This document shows positions 1 through 6,071 of a stretch of DNA of 6,071 bases, one piece after another. The stretch lies in the NCBI GenBank assembly GCA_028717165.1, contig JAQUOK010000215.1, positions 1 through 6,071 on the forward strand. The letters run 5' to 3'. The notes under the pieces are model-generated. The model was not told the DNA's origin. It saw only the letters and a list, made by a program, of their open reading frames with translations, and ran no database searches. Source of the stretch: Victivallaceae bacterium (GTDB lineage: Bacteria; Verrucomicrobiota; Lentisphaeria; Victivallales; Victivallaceae). The first letter of the stretch is position 1. Every line of letters starts with the position of its first letter. Made by a program: the position numbers and the translations under genes.

Positions 1-501
1 ACCGCTTGAAAACGCCGACAGGAGCCTTACTCCGCTTTCATCAAGCTCAACCACCAAACGGGTCAGCTGGTGCGCGGAACTGCTAAATCCGATAAGCAGC
101 GAATACGCGGTGTCGCGATCGTTAAGCACCATGACGTGTTCGGCGGAAAAACGGTTGGGAGTATTACTGTCATAGCCGGCCGGATCGGTGACCGCCAGTT
201 TCAGGTATTCAGGGTGCATGGCGAAATCGCATTCTCCGTATCTCACCGTTCCGCAGGCGGAAGCCGTTGTCCACCCTTCACGGTAAATCCGGATACGTTC
301 GCCGGCTATATTGCCGAATGCCTTAAAATCAAACTTGAATCCCCCGAAACGGACGGTATGGTTTGAGCTGTTGACGAAAGAAGCCCTCAACCAGCGACAG
401 CCGTTCGGACGGTTTTCTATTTTGAGTTTTAACTCCGGACGTTTGCGGTCATACCATTCGGCGCCGCACTGTACCTGTAAATTCAATAATCTGCATTTCA
501 T
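1..501 (-). CDS. Glycoside hydrolase, clan GH-D / alpha-galactosidase-like N-terminal domain (3' end beyond window)
   Basis: This is an open frame of 167 codons that runs off the left edge of the window. Read from the ATG at 501 it begins MKCRLLNLQVQCGAEW. It has the look of the beta-sandwich domain that precedes the TIM barrel in alpha-galactosidase-type enzymes: an IYREGW motif near residues 73-78, a YGECDF segment, a PNRFSAE segment and a LLIGFSSS stretch followed by LVVELDE. The catalytic barrel lies outside the window, so neither activity nor specificity can be read. It starts 16 bp after the isomerase stop and is probably the last visible member of the same operon. No good Shine-Dalgarno sequence precedes the ATG, so the start is uncertain. 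An ATG 5 bases further on (494-496) opens a different frame that stops after 15 codons. I see no signal peptide. The family assignment rests on motif resemblance from memory. A galactoside-releasing role is inference. Confidence 0.55.
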   Translation of the reverse strand, partial: MKCRLLNLQVQCGAEWYDRKRPELKLKIENRPNGCRWLRASFVNSSNHTVRFGGFKFDFKAFGNIAGERIRIYREGWTTASACGTVRYGECDFAMHPEYLKLAVTDPAGYDSNTPNRFSAEHVMVLNDRDTAYSLLIGFSSSAHQLTRLVVELDESGVRLLSAFSSG

Positions 502-517
502 ATGGTTTTCAGGCTTA

Positions 518-1510
518 TCACGCTTCGACGGCGCTGCATGTCCGCTTGACGGAAGCGGCATTCCGCATGTCCGCAAAAGCATGACCCATGCGCCTGCCGT
601 GGATTTCGGCCAGTACCGTTTCTATGATCTCTTTCTGATTCTTCAGGTATTTGCTGAGGAGCCATTCCGGGTATTCTCCTGAACTGTTGGCGCATTCGCC
701 GATCAGAGGATAAGGATAATCGATTTCCTTGAAGGCCCGGAAAATTTCAAACCAGTCCATATGACTCCACAGCGGTCTCAGCGAAAAAGGCAGCATATGC
801 ATATCATAGACGCCGTTATTTTCCTGGATATGGGTCGCAATGAGATTGCGTCCGGCTTTCCTTATTGCCGCCGGAATGTCCCAGTTTTCAACGTTGCCGT
901 GTCCGACGTCAATGCATACGCCGATTTTATCGGTTCCGGTTTCGTCGATTATTTCAAGCAGGTCTTCCGGCCTGGTACCGAATCTGTTGAAAGCCGCAGG
1001 CGTTTCCAGGCAGCGGCCGGGAAGATTTTCTATCGCCAGTTTCAGGTTCTTGTTTTCGGCGTGCTCTGCAAGTCTTGCCTAAGAATCCATATTGGTTTCT
1101 TTTATAAAACGGATATCTTTGCGGTTGCAGTAATCGTTTCTGCCGCCGATATGGATTATCATGGCATGAGCGCCGAGCTGTTCGGACCAGTCCAGCCAGG
1201 TTCTGTAGACGTCGATATTTTTCCGGCGGAGACTTTCCGACGTCGCGACCAGGTCATTGCCGCCGTAAGGGCCATGTACCTGCCATATTTTTATGTTCAG
1301 GTCATCCGCCAGTTTTTTCAGGTTTTTAAGTTGTCTGGAAATTTCCGGCCGGTTTGCCGGCGGCGGATCTGACACGTCCCCGGTCAAATGTCCGCACGGA
1401 ACTTCCACATCTTCAATCCCCAGCCCGGCAAGCAGGCGCAAAACCCGTTCCGCCGGAATGCCGATCCCGTAAAAATCCGTTACTATACCGAATCTGGTAC
1501 TATTGCTCAT
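518..1510 (-). pseudogene. Sugar phosphate isomerase/epimerase (AP endonuclease 2-like TIM barrel), interrupted by an in-frame TAG
   Basis: The frame from ATG 1510 to TGA 518 encodes 330 positions with one TAG, at codon 144 (1079-1081). Both halves are in the same frame, so this is a single nonsense codon and not a frameshift. The fold is the xylose-isomerase-like barrel (PF01261). The first half has FGIVTDFYG at the start, a WQVHGPYGG strand and MIIHIGG around 117-123. The second half has AIENLPG with E161, CIDVGHG with D201 and H204, an ATHIQEN strand with H227, and LIGECAN with E272. These match the E, D, H, E metal-ligand pattern of the family, and all lie after the TAG. The 143-residue product ending at TAG would therefore lack the active site. 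No useful restart follows, since the next in-frame ATG is codon 237. The start is supported by a consensus AGGAGG 5 nt upstream and an 11-bp overlap with the DUF4127 gene. It probably isomerises or epimerises a sugar; the substrate is unknown. It could be a young pseudogene, a read-through gene or a sequence error. Confidence 0.82.
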
Positions 1511-3026
1511 AATTACCTCCTGCTATGATATTCAGAGTGGACGCTCTGGGTCTGGGGAGCGTTATTTCGATATTTTTATCGCTCCATTCCGGAAAATATT
1601 GTTTGATGAAAGGCGACATTTCCAGAGCCATTTCATGTTTTATCTTTTCTTCAACCCTGGCCTGGCAGGTTCCCAGCGCCCACGGCTTTACATCCAGCTC
1701 CTGATTTATCCAGCGGATGATTTTTTTCCTGACTCTGGCCTGATATAACCAGTCATTGAGAAACCTGATCAGCAGAAAACGTTCTTTTTCGAATTCGATC
1801 TGCTCCGGAGCCAAGCCGTTCAGACGTCCTGCGGCCGGAGCGCACACCTGCGCCAGGACGGAACCGGTTGAATTTGCCGCGGTGTTCCAGCCGGCGTAAG
1901 CGGCCAGATCCCTTAAATCCATAACGCTTTTAAGGAATGAAATCAAAAAATCATCGCCGCCGTTGGCAAACGCGGCGTCGATAATCGCCACCTGTTTCGC
2001 CTGGTCGAGATAGAAACGGACGGCGGCGGCGAATGACCACAGGTTCCGGTTGGGAATTTCTTCCTGCGGATTCAGCCATTGGTCGATCTGGCGTTTTTCC
2101 GGGGTATGTACCAGTAATATATGATCGGCGGATTCCGGCGTGTCAGTGCAGATTCCGCCCGCTATGGTGATATGGTTCCTGATATTGTCATCCAGGGCGC
2201 GGTCTTCAAACAGGCATTTGAGCTGCGGGCCGGCCGCGGATGAATAACGGATGAAGAATTTCGGAAAAATTCCCTGTTTATGGTTAATATATCGGGCCAT
2301 GAGCAACAGGATAGCTTCATCAAGTCCGGTCATAAGGCTGATCCGGTCATATGCTCCGGCAAATGAATCGAGGAGTTCTTTTTGTTCCTGCAGATGAATG
2401 CCGGTTTCCGGGACGTCCGCCTGGGTAAACAAGAGGTAATCGAAACAGTTTTCTTTTGCTTTAGCTGCAAGCAGTTTATTCAATTCAAGCTGCTGTTTCC
2501 TGATATTCAGGTGTTTTTCCGGAAGTTTTTCCGGTATCCGGTTTTCCAGTTGTTTTTTTCTGGCTTCGCATTCAGCGCCCTGGTTAGTCGGCCCGGACAA
2601 CTGAAAATATTCATAAAGGTCTTCGGCGTTTTTTTCAGTAGCCCCGGCGTTGATGAAATCCCCGGCGGACATGCCGTGAATGATCTTGAAAGTATAGATG
2701 CAGCAGCAGGGGTTTCGTTTTTTTATTTCAGCGATCACCGCCATAACTTGTTCGAGCCGCTCCGGCGTTGGAGCGCTGTACATGGTTTTTACGCAGCCGC
2801 CGGATAAAAGCGGATCGAGCGGCATTATAATACAGTCCGAAGCGGCGGCGGCCGTTTCCAGCCACTTGCTCAATCCGTCGCTTTGAGCGTCGGACGATAA
2901 GTCATTTCCGGTTATTTCCGGCGGCGGGTTGATGACCGTCCAGCCGGACATTCTGCCGATAAATACCGGGTCGCTGGTGGAATAGGCCCGGTTATCCATC
3001 GGAATTACAGCTATTTGTTTATGCAT
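1500..3026 (-). CDS. DUF4127 family protein
   Basis: A 508-residue cytoplasmic-looking protein with no signal peptide or membrane segment. The family (PF13552, DUF4127) has no function I can name with confidence. Recognition rests on family-like motifs in the expected order: an N-terminal IPMDNR (8-13), a degenerate form of the usual P-L-D-x-R-P; NPPPEITG (33-40); a MPLDPLLSGG segment (68-77), resembling the usual S-x-D-x-x-x-x-G-G; a TGLDEAILLLMAR segment (233-245); IIDAAFANGGDD (348-359); and the diagnostic AYAGWNTAANSTGS (376-389). The length of about 500 residues is normal. The many conserved Asp, Gly and Asn residues suggest an enzyme, but this is inference. The start overlaps the nanE stop by 8 bp and has GAGAGG 7 nt upstream. 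It ends in TAG at 1500-1502, inside the start of the isomerase gene. The position between nanE and a sugar isomerase suggests a role in amino-sugar or glycan catabolism. Confidence 0.88.
   Translation of the reverse strand: MHKQIAVIPMDNRAYSTSDPVFIGRMSGWTVINPPPEITGNDLSSDAQSDGLSKWLETAAAASDCIIMPLDPLLSGGCVKTMYSAPTPERLEQVMAVIAEIKKRNPCCCIYTFKIIHGMSAGDFINAGATEKNAEDLYEYFQLSGPTNQGAECEARKKQLENRIPEKLPEKHLNIRKQQLELNKLLAAKAKENCFDYLLFTQADVPETGIHLQEQKELLDSFAGAYDRISLMTGLDEAILLLMARYINHKQGIFPKFFIRYSSAAGPQLKCLFEDRALDDNIRNHITIAGGICTDTPESADHILLVHTPEKRQIDQWLNPQEEIPNRNLWSFAAAVRFYLDQAKQVAIIDAAFANGGDDFLISFLKSVMDLRDLAAYAGWNTAANSTGSVLAQVCAPAAGRLNGLAPEQIEFEKERFLLIRFLNDWLYQARVRKKIIRWINQELDVKPWALGTCQARVEEKIKHEMALEMSPFIKQYFPEWSDKNIEITLPRPRASTLNIIAGGNYEQ
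1516..1521 (-). promoter_or_regulatory. Shine-Dalgarno AGGAGG of the isomerase gene
   Basis: On the minus strand AGGAGG lies 5 nt before the ATG at 1510. It is the best ribosome-binding site in the window and lies inside the 3' end of the DUF4127 coding region. It fixes the isomerase start and shows that the gene was built to be translated efficiently despite its internal TAG. Confidence 0.8.
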
Positions 3027-3750
3027 TCAGTGACCTCTCATAATTAAGGTTTTCTGCGGGTTTATCTTTCGCGCCGCCCATGTGCAGGGCGGCCATGAAT
3101 TTTCCGGTTATTGCTATCGGCCGGGTTATTGCGGTGCCGACCACCGCCGCCCATGCGCCCGCCTGCAAGGCCAGTGCCAGATCCCGCGGCGTCTGAATCC
3201 TGCCCTCGCAGATCACGGGAACTCCCGCGGAGCGGACAAGTCTCGTTATCAGAGCGAAGTCGGGATGCGTAAACTTATCGTTATAGCTCCGGTAACCGCT
3301 CAGCGTCGTTGCGAGCGCGGAAGCCCCGTAAGCCGCGGCCCTTATTCCCTCGTCGAAATTCGAGATATCCGCGAGTACCGGGACGCCCAGTTTACAGGTG
3401 ATCTTCCCGATCAGTTCCGCCAGCGGTTCCCGCCTGGACACGGCGGTCGCGTCCAGCGCCACGATATCGGCTCCCGCCTCAACAATTTCCCGGGCATTCC
3501 GGAAGAACGGCGTAATATATGCCCGGCTGCCGGCGCTTTGCAGTTTGACGATGCCGATTATCGGGATACTGACCGTTTTCTTTATCGCGGCGATATCGGC
3601 TTTACCGTTTGCCCGTATTCCGGCCGCACCCGCGATTTCGGCGGATTTTGCCATTGCCGCCATATGTTTCGGCCCGTACAGCGGTTCGCTTTCTACCGCC
3701 TGGCATGAAACGATCAGGCCGTGCCGGACTTGTTCGAGTATCTTATGCAT
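3019..3750 (-). CDS. nanE: N-acetylmannosamine-6-phosphate 2-epimerase (NanE)
   Basis: A 243-residue TIM-barrel enzyme of the NanE family, which interconverts ManNAc-6-phosphate and GlcNAc-6-phosphate in the cytoplasm during sialic acid and ManNAc catabolism. The similarity covers the whole length: GLIVSCQAV at 11-19, AGIRANG at 43-49, IPIIGIVK at 62-69, AGADIVALDAT at 92-102, ATTLSGY at 147-153, VICEGRIQTP at 179-188, and GAWAAVVGTAITRP at 198-211. From memory of characterised NanE proteins, the catalytic lysine and glutamate correspond to K69 and E182, with R46 and D128 lining the site; all are present. The last 20 or so residues, after MAALHMGG, extend slightly beyond the usual end. The start overlaps the regulator stop by 8 bp and lacks a strong Shine-Dalgarno, so translation is probably coupled. 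No sialic acid lyase (nanA) or ManNAc kinase (nanK) is in the window, so the source of its substrate is open. Confidence 0.93.
   Translation of the reverse strand: MHKILEQVRHGLIVSCQAVESEPLYGPKHMAAMAKSAEIAGAAGIRANGKADIAAIKKTVSIPIIGIVKLQSAGSRAYITPFFRNAREIVEAGADIVALDATAVSRREPLAELIGKITCKLGVPVLADISNFDEGIRAAAYGASALATTLSGYRSYNDKFTHPDFALITRLVRSAGVPVICEGRIQTPRDLALALQAGAWAAVVGTAITRPIAITGKFMAALHMGGAKDKPAENLNYERSLNA
3034..3039 (-). promoter_or_regulatory. Shine-Dalgarno-like GAGAGG of the DUF4127 gene
   Basis: GAGAGG lies 7 nt before the ATG at 3026, within the last codons of nanE. Together with the overlapping stop and start it supports this start and coupled translation. Confidence 0.6.
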
Positions 3751-4834
3751 TTGCGGGTTCGCTCACTGAATTTCTGGCAACCAGCGCCGGCCGCAGAAAA
3801 GTCAGGGAGACGCTCGTTTCCCGGCCTTCGATCATGGAGATCATGGCCCGGGCGGCTTTCCGTCCCATTTCTTTCAGGGGCTGCCTGACTGTCGTAATGT
3901 TCATTTTTTCAAAGTCCCCGGATACCGGATCGTCATAAGCCACGAGCGAGATATCCTGGGGAATGCGCAGGTTCTCGAGCTGCAGCGCGGTTATTGCGCT
4001 TTTGGCTATGTAATAACCCGGAGCAAAAATCGCGGTCATACCGGGATTGGCGGAAATCAGTTGCCGTACTGCCTGCACCATATCGCTTTCCTGGGATTCA
4101 CAGCGTACCGTCAGGGAAGCGGAAGGGCTTATATTACAGTCGGCGAGGGCTTTCCGGTAACCGTCGTAACGCGCCATGACGTCCGGGGAATTTTCCAGCA
4201 GCAAAATACCGATATTCCGGTGTCCGCGCCCGATCAGATGTTTGACCGCCATATAGCCGCCGCTGCGGTTGTCCACCTTGAAGCCTGAAACCGGGCGCTC
4301 GCAGAATTCCGGCACCTGGTGGATCGCGATCATGGGGACGTGCGGGGGGACGGTCTGCATGACATGTTCCCAGGTTTCCGGCGGCAGCATCAGGCCGATG
4401 ATGCCGGATATATATTCCTGACAGTATGAATCCTCCTTGCTGAAAAAATCACACATCAGGTTTATTTCGTAATCGCCTTGCTGGAGCACTTCTTTTATGC
4501 CCCGTACCATTTCATAAAGGAAGAAATTGTTTTCCGGGATATGGGACAATTCTATGGGAGACAGCAGTTTGATAAAGTGGGGCCGGGCGTTCTGTTCCGG
4601 GGCTTCGTGAGTTACGAAAGTTCCTTTCCCCTGGATCCGCCTTATGGAATTTTCCGTTTCCAGTTCTTTCAGGGCGCGCCTGACGGTTATAATGCTGACT
4701 CCGAATTTCTCGGCAAGCTGAGGTTCCGGCAGCAGGCGGTCGCCGTTTTTCAGTTTGCCGATTTCAACCAGGGACAAAATCCTTTCCTTGGTCTCCTGCG
4801 TTTTGGATTTCTTTTGGAAACTAAGCGTTGTCAT
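3743..4834 (-). CDS. GntR-LacI chimeric transcriptional regulator
   Basis: A 363-residue DNA-binding regulator with two domains. Residues 12-75 form a GntR-type winged helix: KERIL, then the helix-turn-helix PEPQLAEKFGVSIITVRRAL (37-56) and the wing RRIQGKGTFV (65-74). Residues from about 86 to 357 form a LacI/periplasmic-binding-protein-like effector domain: VDNRSGGYMAVKHLIGRGHR (187-206), RYDGYRKAL, IPQDISLVAYDD (291-302), a TTVRQPLKEMGRKAARAMI segment and LRPALVARNSV near the end. This is the AraR-like architecture, in which the C-terminal domain usually binds a sugar. It is the first gene after a 104-bp gap and overlaps nanE by 8 bp, so it probably controls its own operon in response to a sugar or sugar phosphate. 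The effector is unknown. The start is the first ATG; its ribosome-binding site is weak (AAAGAG about 15 nt upstream). Confidence 0.92.
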   Translation of the reverse strand: MTTLSFQKKSKTQETKERILSLVEIGKLKNGDRLLPEPQLAEKFGVSIITVRRALKELETENSIRRIQGKGTFVTHEAPEQNARPHFIKLLSPIELSHIPENNFFLYEMVRGIKEVLQQGDYEINLMCDFFSKEDSYCQEYISGIIGLMLPPETWEHVMQTVPPHVPMIAIHQVPEFCERPVSGFKVDNRSGGYMAVKHLIGRGHRNIGILLLENSPDVMARYDGYRKALADCNISPSASLTVRCESQESDMVQAVRQLISANPGMTAIFAPGYYIAKSAITALQLENLRIPQDISLVAYDDPVSGDFEKMNITTVRQPLKEMGRKAARAMISMIEGRETSVSLTFLRPALVARNSVSEPANA

Positions 4835-4938
4835 ATTCAGGTATTTTCTCTTTTTTTAAAATTTTTCAGCGCTATTCATCTGTACACTGTTTTTTCCCTG
4901 ATTCAAGCGGCAAACCAAAATAGTCGCCGGCTTTATTT
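4835..4938 (-). promoter_or_regulatory. Intergenic leader of the regulator-nanE-DUF4127-isomerase operon (putative promoter/operator)
   Basis: This is the only intergenic space of useful size in the window, 104 bp between the esterase stop and the regulator start. It is AT-rich, with an A/T tract AAAAATTTTAAAAAAA at about 4852-4867. A weak sigma-70-like pair can be drawn on the minus strand, TTGAAT at 4901-4906 and TACAGA at 4879-4884 with a 16-bp spacer, but the -10 matches only three of six consensus bases. The hexamer TGTACA at about 4881-4886 is self-complementary but does not extend into a longer palindrome, so it is at best a half-site-like operator candidate. No GC-rich hairpin with a T-run is visible after the esterase gene, so transcription may also read through from it. 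Confidence 0.3.
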
Positions 4939-6071
4939 TTACTTGCCTTTCTGACCGATATGGGCCTTGATAACGGCATCCGTCCTGCGGATAGTATCCT
5001 GCGGGTTCGAATGTCCGCAAACGGGATTGTTTATGATCTGCTTGCGGCCCCTGATACTATTATATGCCGCATAGACGGAAGACGGACAGCAGGTGGTATC
5101 GATAAAACCGGCCGACAGTACCGCTTCGGCCTGTATGCGGCGGGCAAAATTAACGCAGTCGAAAAATTTCGCGGCATCCGCGACAGCAGTGTTGCGCCGC
5201 ATGGCGCTGTCCAGCCGGGGCCAGCCCCCGGATCTTCCGGCAAGATGGCCGTAATGATCGCAGAGGGCGGGAACAAAAGCTATGCATAGTGTCACCTGCG
5301 GATCCATTCCGGCGGCGGCAAGCGCCATGCCGCCGCCCTGGCTGCTGCCGCGGACGATCAGGTGTCTGCCGTCCCATTCCGGCTGCGACTTGATGAACTG
5401 CAATGACCGGTAAACCCGCTGCAACATTCCCAGAAAATAACATTTTTCACGGTCGTCAATACCCTGATAAAAATATCCCTTGCAGTCTCCGGAAGCCAAG
5501 TCTTTATAATACTGCCGGGGCTCGCCGTTTTTTATGCCGTGGGCGTTGATGTCCAGCGCCAGCATGCCCTGGGCCGCCCGGTTGCAGGCGGCCGCCGGGT
5601 TGGCGCTGTAAACTCCGGCTCCCGGATAATTTACTATTGCCGCCAGCGAATGTGCCGGGGCGTTTACCGGTCTGGCAAGATATCCCGAGACGGGTTTCGT
5701 TCCGGTACAGTTTACTTTGACGTCGAAGCATTCCACTTTCCCGAGCAGCGGTTTCGGGACGGCAACGCGCTTCATTTCGACTTTAAGCGGAAGCTGTTCA
5801 AGTTCCGCTTTTTTTTCCTGCCAGAAACGGTCGAACTCCTCTCCCGCGATAAATCCCGGTTCTATTTTCAATGGAGTTGTTCCGGCGCCGCCGCGGGCAA
5901 TTATTTTCCTGCCGTCCGGATCGCTGCAAGTTACGGTAAGAAGCGCAAAGCCGGGGTGACTCATAACCGTTTCAATCCGGCTCAGCGTCTGCGAGAAAGT
6001 TATTTTGCCGCGGGTAATTTCGCTTACGCCGTCCCGGGTAATGGAATAAGTCGCGGTTTTGCCGGCTGCCG
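4939..6071 (-). CDS. Acetylxylan esterase-like (AXE1/CE7-type) alpha/beta hydrolase, 5' end beyond window
   Basis: The frame is open to the right edge, giving at least 376 residues. A Met at 5964 is internal, because 35 codons upstream continue in frame with a beta-rich sequence (TATYSITRDG and following) typical of the N-terminal domain of longer esterases. Counting from that Met, residues 65-335 are an alpha/beta hydrolase of the acetylxylan esterase / cephalosporin-C deacetylase type. The nucleophile motif is RGSSQGGG with S208; the probable acid is D289 in AGFIDTTCCPSS and the probable base H318 in CGHSNPQ. Characterised CE7 enzymes usually carry an RGQ motif and a His-Glu pair. Here the equivalent regions read DINAHG (138-143) and GHSN, so the deacetylase assignment is less secure than the fold. 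The likely role is removing acyl groups, probably acetate, from a carbohydrate. Location cannot be judged because the N-terminus is missing. The stop is TAA. It may belong to the same locus as the downstream regulator but is separated by 104 bp. Confidence 0.85.
   Translation of the reverse strand, partial: AAGKTATYSITRDGVSEITRGKITFSQTLSRIETVMSHPGFALLTVTCSDPDGRKIIARGGAGTTPLKIEPGFIAGEEFDRFWQEKKAELEQLPLKVEMKRVAVPKPLLGKVECFDVKVNCTGTKPVSGYLARPVNAPAHSLAAIVNYPGAGVYSANPAAACNRAAQGMLALDINAHGIKNGEPRQYYKDLASGDCKGYFYQGIDDREKCYFLGMLQRVYRSLQFIKSQPEWDGRHLIVRGSSQGGGMALAAAGMDPQVTLCIAFVPALCDHYGHLAGRSGGWPRLDSAMRRNTAVADAAKFFDCVNFARRIQAEAVLSAGFIDTTCCPSSVYAAYNSIRGRKQIINNPVCGHSNPQDTIRRTDAVIKAHIGQKGK

Noticed and set aside
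1068..1078. A small inverted repeat, GCAAG-A-CTTGC, immediately after the TAG, considered as a recoding element.
   Set aside because: It can form only a 4-bp stem with a 3-nt loop, far smaller than known stop-codon recoding structures, and is easily expected by chance.
761..1372. A plus-strand open frame of 203 codons.
   Set aside because: It lies wholly opposite the isomerase gene, whose minus-strand frame shows clear family motifs. The plus-strand translation has no recognisable domain and no ribosome-binding site.
1500..1502. Reassignment of TAG as a sense codon throughout the genome, to explain the isomerase.
   Set aside because: TAG ends the DUF4127 gene at the expected family length, and reading through it would give only a short unrelated tail in a region already coding for the isomerase.
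3082..3708. A plus-strand open frame of 208 codons.
   Set aside because: It is the antisense shadow of nanE, with a composition rich in Arg, Gly and Pro and no family resemblance.
4904..4935. Possible terminator hairpin after the esterase stop (CGGC pairing with GCCG).
   Set aside because: The stem is short with a bulge and a 14-nt loop, and no T-run follows, so intrinsic termination is not supported.
4478..4954. A plus-strand open frame of 158 codons, rich in Phe.
   Set aside because: It is antisense to the N-terminal domain of the regulator; the Phe-rich composition reflects reverse-complemented Glu and Lys codons.

Overview
All recognisable genes in this window lie on the minus strand, so the biology reads from the right edge (6071) to the left edge (1). 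In transcription order they are: the 3' part of an acetylxylan-esterase-like alpha/beta hydrolase (4939-6071, 5' end outside the window); a 104-bp gap; a GntR-LacI chimeric transcriptional regulator (3743-4834); an N-acetylmannosamine-6-phosphate 2-epimerase, NanE (3019-3750); a DUF4127 family protein (1500-3026); a xylose-isomerase-like TIM-barrel sugar isomerase/epimerase (518-1510) interrupted by an in-frame TAG; and the N-terminal domain of a glycoside hydrolase that looks like the clan GH-D alpha-galactosidase type (1-501, 3' end outside the window).

The sequence suggests a bacterium with a large carbohydrate-degrading repertoire and mid-range GC. The gene types (a GntR-LacI regulator inside a glycan cassette, DUF4127, AXE1-like esterase, GH-D hydrolase) would fit a Lentisphaerota/PVC-type or a Paenibacillus-like saccharolytic bacterium. 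This is inference from gene style only; the window holds no rRNA, tRNA or other taxonomic marker. The code looks standard, because all three stop codons serve as gene ends: TAA for the esterase, regulator and nanE, TAG for DUF4127, and TGA for the isomerase.

From the regulator to the isomerase every junction overlaps (8, 8 and 11 bp), which indicates one translationally coupled transcript. The putative hydrolase follows only 16 bp later. The likely logic is a substrate-responsive unit: the regulator senses a sugar, the hydrolase and esterase trim an acetylated or galactose-containing glycan, and NanE with the isomerase and the DUF4127 protein process the released sugar. The substrate is not established. 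NanE implies ManNAc-6-phosphate, but neither a sialic acid lyase nor a ManNAc kinase is present in the window.

The two most notable points are the amber codon at 1079-1081, which splits an otherwise intact isomerase before all of its probable metal ligands, and the tight coupling of nanE to a gene of unknown function (DUF4127). No mobile elements, CRISPR arrays, RNA genes or convincing terminators were seen.
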